64,000 bases of DNA from Camphora micrantha (lineage: Eukaryota; Streptophyta; Magnoliopsida; Laurales; Lauraceae), in the NCBI GenBank assembly GCA_003546025.1, contig QPKB01000008.1, positions 11,374,875 to 11,438,874 of the forward strand. Direction: 5' to 3'. The notes beneath the pieces were generated by a model, which saw only the letters and a list, made by a program, of their open reading frames with translations, did not search any database and was not told where the DNA came from. Numbering within the stretch: position 1 is the stretch's first letter; every line of letters starts with the position of its first letter. Shown here piece after piece: positions 12,665 to 25,669 of this stretch. Both the position numbers and the translations under genes were made by a program.

Positions 12665-15600
12665 TCAAGCATGTATGTGGATCCCATCCAAAGAAGAAAA
12701 ATCTGATGGACCAACTGCATCAATGAATCCTCGTACTGATAAGTGAGGTACTGAAGTATTTGCTCCTGGCAACTCTTGATCTATGAAGATAACAATGACA
12801 GAGATATCATCATGGAAGAAGCGGCGGACTCCCTTCTCAATCTTCTTAAGGTCATCGTATCTCATCTCTCTCTTCCTTGCTGCCTCCTGTAAAGCTGCTA
12901 TGACAAGTCTCCTGGCTATTCCCTGCCATATAAATATGAGAAACTGGTCACACACTCACACACACAAAGAGAGAGAGAGAGGAGGAGGAGGAGATACCGC
13001 TCGTGGGTGGTTATACACAATTTCAGCGGCTTCTTGATTTGTCACGTGTTCCCAAAGGCCATCAGATGCAAATACCAAAAATTTGTCTTGGGGACGTATT
13101 ACTCTTGTATATACAGACGGCTCTGCTGTTAATACAGGACGGCGAAGAGGTTCAGATAGGTGGAAACGTGGGACTGAGGGATCTAGAGCAAACTCTGGCA
13201 TCTTCAGATATGCATCACCTATAGATCTCGACACCTATAGATACCAGATTTAAGGAAATAAAATCAATACACAAACACTACAAAAGAAATCATAGTGAGG
13301 TACAAGCAAAGAAAATCAGCTACAACAAAAACATGGACAAATAAATGCTACTAAAGTTAATTCAAGAATTTCACATAAGGAAAGAGGCTACAATATGGCT
13401 TAATCTAAAGGTATGCAAGCTAAATGCCTCACATACACAATACATACAAAGATATGGAAAGCAAATCACCATATCATCAAATCCTTGTCCCAACAATATT
13501 GGTGTCAGATCGTCCCAACCATATGAATTATGTTTCTCCATTCCAGTCTATCCCAGGCCAAATTGCCAGATAGGTTACACAACTTCAAATATATCCTTAC
13601 TACTTTCAACTATATCCTCTTTGGCCTACCCCTTTCCCTTCAAGGCCCCGCATTGAAAAACCATTCCTCACCAATGTCGTCACAAGCCTAACATGTCCAA
13701 ACCATCTCAAACAAGCCTCTCTTAGTTATAACCTATTGATGCTACACCTAAATGCTCCTTAATGTGCTCATTTCTAATTCCATCATTCCAAGTTTTATCA
13801 TACATCCATCTTAACATTTTCATCTCTGTTACAATCAATTTTGCACGTGGTGTTTCTTGATTTGCTAACATTCTACTTCATAGGTCATAAGCCAGTATAA
13901 TTGTTGTCTTGTAAAATTTCTACTTTAATCTTGTTGGCATGTGCCAATCACAAAGCACTCTATAAGTCTCCACTTCAATCATCCAACTCTTACCTTATGT
14001 TCGACATCCTCCTCAATCTCTCCATTCTTACTAATTATAAAGTTAAGGTACTGAAAGGAATTTCTTTATGATATCTCTTAAGCTTCAATTCTCAAAGTAG
14101 TTACATCTCTTTGCACATACTTGCTTAAGATGTGATTCATATATTGCCTTTGTACAACCTTAAAGCCCTTGGATTCAAAAGCCTCCTGCCATCTCTCAAG
14201 TTTTGTATTTACACCATCTCTTTTGATCCACCAACATTATATCATCCGCAAACAACAAACACAATGTACCTCGATGGTGTAAACAACATAAGCCAATCTT
14301 GATTGTGAACCGAACGAACCCTGATCTTCAAGCAAACGTAAATCAAGGAGAAACAGCAGATTTTGCTTACCTTGATTGCAAAATCAACCATGCATCTTCA
14401 ATATAATATAGGAGGTAACTTGAAACCAAGAAAAAGGGATTGAGAATTGCAAGCAATTTTATTGAAAAGGAAAAATAACATATCATAAACCAGCCAGGGA
14501 CGTTCCATTACATGCCTTCAAATAAAACCAAAAGGAGAAAACATAAGAAAAATAAATAAATAAAATTTAATCTTAGCCTTCAACCTCATCTCTAAACAAT
14601 GAAATCCAAAATTATGGAATCCCATTATTTCATAACGACCAAAGCTCTAGTGATGTCTTGGAGAACTTTCTTGGAAAGGTTGCCAAAATAATTGCTTAAG
14701 GAAATTGAGAGAAATTGCACACGTCTGGGATTGGGAAGTCCTTGAACTTGTTTTGAAGTAGTTTTGATCGGTTGCCCCACTTGATAGCTTCCATGAATGT
14801 GTGTTAGCTAAGCATATTTGAGCCTGTTTAGGACTGTTGGAGAGACCTAATTGGGTGATCATTGACCTGTTTTGAATCCTCTTTTAATTCAACAAATTTT
14901 AGATCTGATCTAGACCCATATTGACTGACCAATCACATGATTAATCAGATCTAGGCCATACACTCCTACACCAGACTCCCCCGATTGCAAAAGACTCGAC
15001 TTTGAGTCATGCATGACAGTTTCATTTCCCTTGTGGCCATAAGTTGTGGCTGTAAATCACATGTTGGCTCCACCTGAACATGTGGAAGTGTGTCATTTCT
15101 CAACTCAGATGATGGGTCGTTGCACTTTATGTGGGCCTACAACTCAATTTGCAACAAGTCTTTCCATTGGATCCTTCCAAAAGGATTAACATATTCCATC
15201 CTCGTCAATTCTAATGTTCACAAATCAAATTTACAATCATATGCATAATTTATTTCATACGAGTCCTTCAAAAGATTATAAGCGACATCCACACCTTCCA
15301 ATATAACATCAGTTAAATCAGTACCCTTCAAAATGCCATCCTTTGAATCTACATTGCCCAATATGTCAATCTACTTATCATTGACAACTAGACCTAATTT
15401 ACCCCAACCCGACCTGTTTGCTAGGGTCAAACTAAATTGGATTAGTCAAAATCAATTGGAGTGAAGTGGAAGTGATTTCAATTTGAAACCACTTTGCTTC
15501 ATATATAAGAACTGGAGTTTACTTTCTTCTTCATAAGCTCAATACTCATCAAAATTGACATTATCATCAACACCATCATCTTACAATATATCAAAAACCT

Positions 15601-18600
15601 GATCATGGGTATCATTATTATATTTATATTATATACATCCCAAATTGGTGTGGCAATCTACATCCAACTCATCATCGTAAATCAGATCCTCACATTCATC
15701 ATCATATGATTCATCATAATAAGAAAAAGCCTAACCTTCATGGGCCAACTCATCAAACAACTAACTCGGTGTTCAATTTGATCCAAACGCCGAATTAGGT
15801 TCTCGACTTACCTACACAGATTCCGGATTTCAAGATCTTGTGGGTAATGCTGGTTATCTCCAACATGCTCAAACCTGTTGATGACCACAAACTTGTTGGG
15901 AAGGTATTATGAAATCGGAGAATGGAATTAAACAGTCAGGAGCATCAGCTTTGATACCAATTTCACGCAGTCAAGGGAAGCCAGTGCAATTGATTGTGAA
16001 CTCAACAAAGTACACTCTACAATCAAACAGTTGATCAAAAGTAAACCAAGAAGAAACAGTAGATTTTGCACCTTGATATTGCAATTCATCTTCAATCCAA
16101 TGAGATAACTCAAAACCAAGGAGAAGGGATAGAAAATTGCACACAAAGCGATTTTATTGAAAAGAAAAAAAGAAATCACAAACCAGCCCTCCATGGACGT
16201 TCCATTACATGGCTTTAAATAAAACCAAAAAGGAGAAAAGGTTTTCTTGTTATTTAAAAAAACTAGATTTAATCGTGGCCTTCAATCTCATCTCTAAACA
16301 ATGAAATCCCTATCCAATTCTAAGCTTCCATCAGAATGTCATCCGGCCTGTTGTCTTTCCTATTTTTCGTTTCTGCCAATGCTTTCTTCACTTTTAGCCT
16401 CGTTGTCTTTCCTATCTTCGTTCCTGTCAATACTCTTTTAGCTTTGTTCTATTTCCTATCTTCATTCCTATCAATGCTTTCTTCACTTTTTTTTTCCTTT
16501 TTGATAAATGATAAAATTCTATTCCACCAGAAACCAGACAAAAACAAAGACAACGAAAGCTACAACGAACAAGGGAAAATTACTAGAAATTATAAATCAA
16601 AAGAAATAGAAGTGAGAAGAACTCCTTCCCTGGCCAGACCATCCGCCATAGAATTAGCCTATCGTAAAATATGATGGAAAGAAGCATCCAATAGACTTGA
16701 AATACCTTGCACCTCCTCCACCCAATCCACTAGCCTCCAAGGATGAATAGCTCTTCCAGAGCCCCATTGGATAGAAGAAAAAGAATCACCTTCAAGGATA
16801 GGATTAAGACATCCAATTCTACGCAGCTCACGACACCCAATTAAAAGAGCAAACAACTTTGCTTCGTTAGCATCAGTAGAATACACTAGCCCAAAAAAGT
16901 TTCTAATAATGATTCCAATCCAATCTCTGATGACGCCATCAATACCTCCCCGTTGAACACTTTGAACAAAACTACCATCAAAGTTTAACTTTAAAATACC
17001 AGGAGGGGGATGGTTCCAAACTGTTCTATAGATGATTCTAGAACGCCAACCTCCTTTAAAAACAGCTGTCCAAGACCGATTAAGGTCTTCCAAAGAGATA
17101 CCAATAAAGTCCTTACTATTACAAACCCATTCTGACACTGTCCAAACAATGGACTCAACAACTTCCTCAACAGATTTACTATTGTTTATAAAACTCTTCT
17201 ATTCCTCTCCAACCACAATTTCCAAACTGTAGCATAAGCAACTAACTTCCACAAAATATTGCCGCGAACAAACTTACTTCGTAAACGCCATTAAAGAAAA
17301 AGATCCTCCACATTATTAGGCATCACCCAACCCATGTCAAAGAAATTTAACATAGCCATCCAAACTTTCTAAGCAAGCTGACAATGAATTAATAAATGAT
17401 GTGCCGTTTCCTCATCCCTTAAACACATAGGACACCCATTTGCTAAAAAATGCTTCCTTCTTCGCAGCTTGTCTCTCATTCCTAAGCTCCTATTGAATCG
17501 TCCTTTAAAAGTTTATTAAAATATTATCTACACCTTTCTTTATTATCATTGGCCCTTAATAAAACTTTTTGGCCATCGATCTTTATATATCTGACATGAT
17601 CAAGGTCCTTACTTTTCCTTTCCCTCATTCTTGCAAGCTTGAAAATTATCTCTCTCCTTCTCTTATTCCCAACTTACTATACCAGTCATAATATGCTTTG
17701 GACTTTGCATAATGCAAAATATAAAACTACTATTCTATGACCCAATCTCTTTACCCCTACAATCTTTTCATTCAAGTCTTTATCATCTAATACTATTCCT
17801 ACTCCATTTCCTTTCCCGTGTAGCAAACTCCTTAGCTCTATCCCCTCTCAACTTTGTTTGCTGCAGACAAGCTACATTAACTCTTCTTTTGTCCATTGTA
17901 TAGCTCAACTCCACGCTCTAGCCTGCCAAAGTTCCTACATTCCTAGTAGCAAGTTGAATCCTCTTCTTCTAGACTAACTTGTGTTTACCCGCACTCATCC
18001 AGATTGGTGCAGGAACCCTTCCCTACCTTCCACAGCAAGCAGGTGCCGCTGTAGTGCATCGCTAATAGCAGGAAATGCCCTAGCATGGTCACAGAGTGTC
18101 GATATTTTCAACATTCATGTTGGAGTTGTGGCTACCTGGTGCAACCCACCTCTATGCAGGCTTGGGGATTGACGGTTACAACAAACCAGCATGGAAAGCA
18201 AATATGATTATAAGAAATACATGGAAAATATAAAGATAATCTAGCGATTAATACTTGATTTCTGCATTTTCTTCACAAACAACTAAAGCCTTTTGAAGTT
18301 AAAAGACACAAACAAGAAATGTATGATAGGCCACATAGATTTTGGCTTGATGTTTGGGTGGGGAATAGGCCTTTGTCAAGTCAATTCCCAAGCCAATGGC
18401 GGACAAATCGTGTAGGGGCCCGTGTTTCAAAGAAATTTCTTTAAGGAGCTACAATTCAATTCAACAATGTCATTAATAACCTCTGCATTGATCCCAACAG
18501 TGGGTGCGAATAAGATACTTTTGACAGCTAGTAGGGATAGTCGTATTTCAGTCTCTTATTTCTTTGTCATGATAGGTTGAAGAGAGGGTTCTCCTAAACC

Positions 18601-21600
18601 TTTTGCCAGCATTTGGCTCTTTGAAGGCCACCAAGAGTTATGGCCTTTGCTTGGACAGCTCTTCTTGGTGTTATCTACTTATCTTAACAATGAATAATCC
18701 GTGGCATTGCAAACTCATAGTGGTGAATGCATGCCCCATCTGTTCAGGGGATGTGGAATCAAGGGATCATCTTGTCTTAAAATGGCCTTTTGCTCAATCC
18801 AGTTGATGTGTGGTCCTCTCATAGCTTAATTGCTCAAGACCTCGTCTTTCAGCCTTTTCAAGTATGAAATATGACTTCAGAACCAAAAGGGGAGGATCCT
18901 TTGTCCCTTATCTTTCATGGAAAGAATTTGGATAGTGTGGAAAAAGAGGAACAGTAGGTGTTTTGAAGGAAAACCCCAACAAAACCTCTCTGTCAGCTAA
19001 AAGGTTAAATTTTGTACTGCTACCTGGGCATCTGTTCTTGAGGCATTCCATGGAATTCAGGTGGCAACTGCTGAGTGGTACTTGGGTGAAGTGCCAAACT
19101 CATCTTCGATCTTAGCCTAGACCAATCCCTAGGTGGAGAGCTCCTCATGCGTGTTGTTTTTAGCTGGATTTTAATGGTAGCATTATCGAAAACACGGCCG
19201 TGGCAGGTGTGGAAGTCTTATTCGTAACAGGTCTAGGTCCATTGTTTGGAGCTTCTCAAGCCAGGTAAGCAGTCAATCAGTTAATGCGGCAAAGCTTATG
19301 GCTACAAGGGTTGGTCTCCTAGAGGCTAAAAGTCTAAACGTCTGAAGTGGCTGAACTAGCTCACTTGAGCAATGTTACATTTAGACATGAGCTTCAAAAA
19401 CGAGTAGCAAACTTCTTAGCAGGCAGGGTCCAGGCAGAATAACATGTGTTTTTGGAAGTGTAGTCCCACGTCTGGTGTGAGCTGAAGCCTGTAAAATTGC
19501 TTGTGCCCTGTGGCACATCTTTTGCAGCTTTTGCTTTCAGAGTAAATTTTGCTTTTAGGGGTTGCTGTCAATGAGGCATCTTTAGGCCCCGGGTCCTTGA
19601 TGGCACCCCAGTTCAGTATAGCCCTCTTATCCATACAGGTTTTCATCCTTAATAAACCACCGCAGTTACCGATCAAAAATGAAATTTGTAATAAGGGTGA
19701 TAAAATTAGAACTTGGGAATCCTTTGCAATGCAAAAATCAGGGACAGAGGGGGAAAACAGACGAATTATGGCATGATTTATGACAGATCCAAATATTGGA
19801 AATTTGAGAGACAAAAGAATCAGTATATACCTGGATTATGCCCTTGACACGCCATGCACCATTCCTACAGAAAACAATATTTGGATCATCTGGATGCAGG
19901 GACCTGAGTTCATCTCTGACCTCCTCCTTACTTGCATTATGATCACTAGTCAATTGCTCAGCAATGACGTTATTTGACCTACTTAAACAACCTATTATAG
20001 CTCGAGAGTCACCAGCATTAGCAATATACAATGTTCTTCCCCAAATAACTCCAACCAGACAACATGATCCACTTGCAGAGATTAGTGGGTTTGAATGGCG
20101 CTTTTGACGCACGTGACCAAGAAATTCATCTTCAGTTGCCAAAAATGCATTCTTAAAAACATCTTCAGATATCGATTCATTGTCTTGTACAATCCCTGTA
20201 TGATGAGGGGAAATCAATTAAAGGGTTGTGTGGACATGCAAACTTGTGAAGGTTATAATACACTTAAAAATAAAATAAAAATAAAAACCATTATCATAAC
20301 ACACTCTGAGTACTTAAAAATTCAAATCAATGTTTAGGAATCTGGATCAGATTCAGAGGCTAAACTAACAGTAGACAGTTTGATCCAAACTGGAATCACC
20401 ACCAGTGTGCCCTGCTTTTGTAGCAGTGTCAAAACGACATTAATAAGAAAATATAAGTCCAAAACAGACAAAGCCACTTCATATTCGTTAGACTGACAGA
20501 TCACATTGGTCATCATGGTTCCTATATATGGCTGGTTTTATTTAGAACGAAATTGTATGGCAACAGCTCTGATTGCACCAACTTCGACTGTTTCTTTTGG
20601 TTGGATATTTAAAACAATAGCACACATGTAAAGTCGCATCTTTCTCTAGAACAAAGAAATACACCGTGTTCTTTCAATTCCATGCTAAAATGCAGAGAGA
20701 GAAAAGGCCTTGTTCTGTTATCCATTGCATTTCTTAAGATAATGATTTTGAAAACCCAACAGGAGTTGTAAATTAATTCCACTATCATTATCATAGAATA
20801 AGCAGAATAAATATTTGAAATAAGTCGAATACATGGCTAATTTTGGATATTTGTTAAACAAGACAGGTGATGGAAGAACCAAAAATTTCTCCATGTTTTT
20901 TTCGGTAACAAAAAAACTATTCATGAAACAAGGATACAAAGTACAAACTCCAACAACCCCCACACAACACCAGACCTAGCCACAAACCAACACACACACA
21001 CAAAAAAAAAAACTTTTCCTAGTTTATAAGCTTTCATTGGTTTAGTTAGGAGTCGAGATGTGAACACACAGGGTTTCCAATCTTTTAGTGCTATTATTAG
21101 ATTTCATGGAAGGTTTAAACTAAATCATGGCAGGAATTTGTGCAAACTCAACATTGTATAGAGGACTATAAAGCCTGTTCATTATTAAGTAGTAACCATT
21201 TTGTTCGTTTTCTTTAGCTAGCATGATATTTTCCTGCTACTGTTGAGGAATGATTTCAATGTCAGAGATATGTGCTTTGATTTCTGTAAATATTGTTCCA
21301 CGGAAGATGATGACATTTGCAAATTCCAGTTGGTTACTTTTTTTTGGAAGATTATTTTGTAAGGTTCAGCTGCTTATTAATTATAATAGTATCATACGAA
21401 ACTTCTGTTTCAAATTTTTTGACATGTTTTATTATTTAGCAATTGGGAATCAAACCAATATGGTGCGCTAACTCTAATTGTCAACTAGTTAAATGTATTC
21501 AACAGTTGTGATGTCATCCTATATTCCATACTCACTTTCTTCTAATGACAGTAATTCACATCAGGTAACATCATAAGTTCAGTGTGCCCACGTGATGGTA

Positions 21601-24275
21601 AAGTGTTGATTGTGAGGACGACAAAAACAAGAATAGAATTCCAAGGGAAGAAAATGGATGGCATAATGTAATGAAATGATTTACAACATAAAGGAAAAGA
21701 CAAATCAGACAATGGATTTAATCAGTTGGATTAAATGAAGGTAATTAATTGAATATGAAAAAAGGTCAGAAAGGCTATCTTGCATACTGTATAGAAAACA
21801 ATCTACCTGGGTCCCGGAACAACCAATCTGATCTTGTTGAGAAGAGAATGAATATGCAATTCAAATCCAACAGCCACATCCTCATAAAAATAGAAAATCA
21901 TACATCCAATTGGTTTTTTTTTTTAATCAGCTTGAGATCTAAATGGGAAGTTGAAAACTGCCAAGCCTTATGGGAAGTCCAATATATATGAACAAATTGG
22001 AAGGACCAGTTCTCATTTAATGGAACTGATTACAAGAGGTACCCATTAAAATGGACAAGGAGCAGTGAATACTTGGGACTAGCTTAAACATAGGAAGGCG
22101 AACATTCTGCAGATCAATTATCAACAAACATAATCCATCAAAGTACAATGATTGCAATGAAAAACATCAGCAAGGAAGACAAGAATATCAGAGTTTAATT
22201 AAGTCCTAACTCCATGATATCAGGATGAGATTAAGCCACAAATATGGTATGACATGGTGGGTTTCCAATAGCATAGCAGAGGAAGTGCATTTGACTACCC
22301 AGGATATACAAAAACAGATCAACAATCTGTCAGCTACCCAAAGATACAATTAGAAATAGGACATTTAACAGAACATTTAATCAACAATCATCATCCACAT
22401 CTGTGAGGACAAATCGAATGAAGGATTCAAAAGGTGACCAAGGAAAAGAAGATAGTGACAAAAACAGGCATATGGGATATGAGGGTCAGGAAGTAAACTC
22501 GAACGGGCAACAAGACTGATGGAGATGAATAGAAGCATAAAAACGTGAACCTTGAAGAAATTTCTACTGGACTCGTCAAGAAGTCAAATTTGAAAAAGAC
22601 ACTTCCAGAACCCTATGAACTTTTAATCAAAGAAGATGGAAGCAGCTGTCAGTTTCAAACGATAATCACATAAAAAAAAAAAAAAAAAAAAAAAACATGG
22701 TACGGTGAAACACCTATAATAGATGGGACCCATAATTTGTTGAGTAGCCAGTAGTGACAATGACAGAATTCATTTGGCCCACAAGATCAAATATATACTC
22801 AAATACAAAGGAAAGAGTATTATGAAATATGATACTGCAAATGATACCAGAGGAACATCCTTCCATCTTAGACCAACAGTACTGACTATCTACTTTGACA
22901 GTTAATCAACACTATTCCTCAACACATCAAGAATGTATCATGGAGCCAGATTACTAACCTTACAAATTTTCTTAATATATTATTTTTTCTGGAAGGTTTT
23001 CTTTATATAGTTAATCAAGTTTTATTAAGATAACAAACACACAAGCAAAGTCCCCATTGACAAATTCTTGATGGGTTCCTTTGTGACAACAAAAGCATAC
23101 AATCTCATGTATATGTTCGAAATAATGGGTTTTAGAAGGATATGAAAGGTGTGGATTCATGAGTGCATCATAACCATCTCATTCTCTCTCACGATGAATG
23201 GCACTCTGAATCTGAAAGGATATTCTCCAAGTTCCAAAGGTGTGCACCAATGCAACCCATTATTTCCATTCTTGATTATAATTGTAGAAGGCTTGTGACA
23301 TATGATCCATCAAGCAATTCCAAATTATGGCAACAGACCAATCCATTTCTCATCTCTGCTTTGCGCCGCCATTTGGCAAGTACTAACCCTATTATGTCTG
23401 CAAACTAATAGTTTCACTTCATTTGCTTATTGAGCAAGATATTTTGCACCATATTCTTTTCACAATCCATCCATAAAACCTCCATACTTTCAAAAAAAAA
23501 AAAAAAGTTCTTCAAAAGAAAAAAGGAACAACCAAGAAAGTGAAACCTACAACCTTAGCAACATAAGAGCACATAATTCATAATACTTCCATCTCCCAAA
23601 TTCCCCAATTGGGTTCCTAACATCCAATATTTTCTCTTCTACCAACTTTCTGACCCAAAGAAAGAAAAAGGTAAATCCAATCAAATAAAGTAATGTACCC
23701 ATCTTCTGGCAAGAAAGTAATGCACAAATCGCTGCCTCCTACTACCATGACAAGGGCAGGCAGCAGCAACCCTATGCTAGATACCTAGATTTGCTGACTT
23801 CTAAATGCTACACACAATGATCCTCAAGCAGCACTCATTCAACCTATAAACTGACATGCCATGTACTACAACTATCAAAACACTCCACCCCATATTCCAC
23901 AAATCTAAAACATGACAACATACAAGTACCAAATCAAACAACAAGCTAAAGAAAGATAAGAATGGCGAAGTGCGTCAATCACAACTTACTCAAGAAATGA
24001 CCAAATAGACGATCAACGACGAATTGGGCAGCCTCAGGCCCGCCATGGCCGTCATAGACTCCAACGAAAGTGGCATCCGTGCCCGTTTCAACCTGGCAGC
24101 GATCCTCAAAGGTCTGATTCGACTGGACGACGGCGATCGAGAACTCCCCGAGGGAATGCGGGTCGAGGTCTCGTGACCAGAAGAGTGGGTCATCCTCATC
24201 ATCCTTGCTCATACGGGCGTACCGCTGGACCGGGCGCATGCAGGCCGCTGCAAGGTTTCCCAGCCATGAAAGCAT
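12665..24275 (-). CDS. Protein phosphatase 2C, clade-D-like, four exons, 381 aa
   Basis: Exons on the - strand are 24275-23990, 20195-19831, 13234-12998 and 12922-12665. They total 1,146 nt (381 residues plus stop), all with GT-AG borders and the frame kept. PP2C landmarks are present: FEDR (56-59), VYDGHGG (73-79), GDSRA (157-161), SRSIGD (219-224), FASDGLW (272-278) and HDD (333-335), which supply the acidic metal ligands. These enzymes are Mg/Mn-dependent Ser/Thr phosphatases. The pattern GIIQVSRSIGD...HPRNGIARRLVKAAL-like belongs to plant clade D (PP2C.D), whose members include regulators of plasma-membrane proton pumps in auxin growth; that role is family knowledge. The start MLSWLGNL is chosen as the first ATG and fits the family. 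The short C-terminal tail after 350 is divergent. Introns 1 and 2 are very long (3.8 and 6.6 kb). Confidence 0.95.
12923..12997 (-). repeat. 75-base PP2C intron made largely of microsatellite
   Basis: Intron 3 of the PP2C gene starts GTATCTCC at the donor and runs straight into (TCC)n, (TC)n and (TG)n tracts (window strand: CACA then GAGA then GGAGGA, about 12951-12994). It ends TATGGCAG. Over half of this intron, close to the lower size limit for plants, is simple repeat touching the donor. Confidence 0.9.
13490..14290 (-). mobile_element. RTE-type LINE fragment, reverse transcriptase C-terminal part
   Basis: On the - strand, near 14250-14280, the sequence reads CLLFADDI, the RT catalytic motif. 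It is followed by stretches typical of RTE LINEs, including a segment matching the 63237-64000 copy along most of its length (both contain CATATGAATTATGTTTCTCC-type text). Stops and frameshifts abound, so it is dead. It may be the 3' half of the element whose 5' endonuclease part lies at 17540-18180, separated by later insertions. Confidence 0.7.
14297..16308 (-). mobile_element. Small non-autonomous LTR element
   Basis: About 310 bases are directly repeated at 14297-14609 and 15987-16308; both contain CAATTTTATTGAAAAG-like and ACGTTCCATTACATG segments. Next to the right copy the window strand reads GCTTTGATACCA, whose complement TGGTATCAAAGC is a primer-binding site for initiator tRNA-Met. 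That places the element on the - strand with its 5' LTR at the right. The ~1.4-kb interior has no recognisable gag or pol. LTR ends and a target duplication were not resolved. Confidence 0.6.
16490..17530 (-). mobile_element. 5'-truncated L1 LINE: zinc-binding RT tail and RNase H
   Basis: Reading the - strand from 17500, there is a zf-RVT-like motif CPMCLRDEETAHHLLIHC. Then comes a 159-codon frame (17138-16659) with RNase H residues: LNFDGSF, NEAKLFALL and EGDSFS. The element ends in a run of A on the - strand (T-run at about 16488-16497). This is the 3' end of a plant L1 with an added RNase H domain. The frame upstream of the RNase H is broken. Confidence 0.75.
17540..18180 (-). mobile_element. 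RTE-type LINE 5' fragment, endonuclease domain
   Basis: The - strand between about 17990 and 17700 reads, with stops, like an RTE apurinic endonuclease N-terminus. Phrases include TRNVGTLAG, MDKRRVNVACLQQTK and RGDRAKEF. Known RTE proteins begin with a WNVGTL-type motif followed by RRVDIACVQETKW-type text, hence the call. It is a pseudogene and lies on the same strand as the RT piece at 13490-14290. Confidence 0.6.
18300..19425 (+). mobile_element. Degenerate L1 LINE 3' region
   Basis: On the + strand, phrases recall plant L1 reverse transcriptase C-termini: DVWVGNRPL near 18345, then CPICSGDVESRDHLVLKWPF (18720-18795), a zf-RVT motif. These are followed by a broken RNase H segment (LDFNGSI near 19160). 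Many stops. It lies opposite to the other LINE pieces in this intron. Confidence 0.6.
20196..23989 (-). other. PP2C intron 1
   Basis: A 3.8-kb GT-AG intron between residues 95 and 96. It is AT-rich with several A runs (about 22672-22695 and 23492-23505). No gene or clear transposon was recognised, and the short open frames are without protein character. Confidence 0.7.
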
Positions 24276-24650
24276 CCCTCATTTCCAAATGATCAAAACC
24301 CTAGAAAGATTGATCCCACCCAAACGCCCCCACCAAGAAAACAAGCCACCCCAAACACTCAAACTCTCTCTTCTCTCTGTCTATATGAAGAAAAAGACTC
24401 TGCTTTTAATCTCAGCCTCTCTTTGGCAATTTCACAAACAGGTGGTGGGTCTGAAACAAGGCTGAATAAAATAGGGTTTTGGTGTGAGGAAATGGAAATG
24501 GAAATGGAGGAGAGAGATTGGAAAGATTGAAAATTGGGGAAATGGAAGAAGAGAGAGAGATTAAAAGCAGAGAGAGAGAGAGGGTATGAAACTGGTTAGA
24601 GAAACAAGGAAGGCTCCTTCGTGTGTTTGTATTGTATGTATTTATTGAAT
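24276..24650 (-). promoter_or_regulatory. PP2C 5' UTR and proximal promoter region
   Basis: The ATG is at 24275. Upstream on the - strand is a purine/pyrimidine-rich leader (GA-rich on the + strand at about 24510-24590), common in plant 5' UTRs. An AT-rich stretch with ATAAATA lies near 24635-24645 and could serve as TATA box. The transcription start is not defined by the sequence alone. Confidence 0.4.
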
Positions 24651-25669
24651 GGGTTGTGAAAATGCCACTAGGGTCGTCTGAAATTACAGAAATGCCATGA
24701 GTATGCGTACTCGATTTGGAAATGGATCGGGTACTCGGATTTGGATCCGAGTTTTTGGATTTCTTTAAAATGACCTTACCTTTCTATTTTTGACTGTTTC
24801 ATTTTCTATTTTTGACTGTTTCATAGCAAGCCAATAAGTCAATGACTTAGAAGGGCATGTCTTTTGTTTTGATATAGCGTCTAAATTTGTTCTTTACAAT
24901 GACTTGATTTGCTTGGAGGCTACTTTGGTGCATCTCAATTACAAAAGGGGTGGGTTGTAAGAAACGTGTGTGTCTGCATGTATGTTGATTTATGCATTTA
25001 ATATGTAAAAGAGGTGTGAAGATGGTTATTAAATATAGAGAATCTCTACGCTTCTAGAGGTGTGAAAGTGATTCCCTCACGACTCCGCTCAATAAAGAAG
25101 GTTTGGGTAAAAGATATGGTGAATTTTTCACTTGTGGGGGTCTGTTGAAGACCTACATTTTAATTTATTGATCTTGAAGTTGATTTATCATAAATATTCA
25201 TGGATTTTGAATAATTTGTGAAAAAGTCTCGACCTATAAATCTAATTTTTTATAAGACTTTTGCGGGCCTCAATTCATGATCCGAACCATTTAACACTCT
25301 TGTATTAATGATAAGCACGAAGGGGTAAAGTCTCATACCTTAATTATTTTTCATGACTTTTGAGAAACTTGTGAAAAAATCCAAAAAAAAATCTAAAACC
25401 ATTGGATATACGAATTTACTCATGTAAAAATGAATATCAATTTACTCAAGCACAAATATGGTAATATATTTCACATGTGTAACACTTGCATGTATAACAT
25501 TTGTAGGTAAAATCCATTTTCCTACTGTGTCTTCATATATATGGAAATTCCGGAGTGAATATTTTTCTACTCATCTACTTTGAACCACTGGGTCTATTTT
25601 AGAAAACCTCTCTAAGCAATTCATGGAGTTCTAGCTGTAACCCTCAGATTTAAACCTGAGGATCATGGT
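24651..25669. other. Intergenic DNA upstream of PP2C
   Basis: AT-rich, no recognised gene. A 26-base segment (TTTCTATTTTTGACTG...) is repeated in tandem around 24780-24824. Nothing else can be supported. Confidence 0.6.

Larger units (their letters stand above)
13235..19830 (-). other. PP2C intron 2, filled with transposon remnants
   Basis: This 6.6-kb intron contains, in window order, an RTE LINE 3' piece (13490-14290), a small LTR element (14297-16308), an L1 3' end (16490-17530), an RTE LINE 5' endonuclease piece (17540-18180) and a degraded L1 on the opposite strand (18300-19425). The splice sites and flanking exons remain intact, so the gene appears to tolerate the load. Confidence 0.8.

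Noticed and set aside
20095..20337. 80-codon + strand frame over PP2C exon 2
   Set aside because: Antisense to the PP2C coding exon and not conserved.
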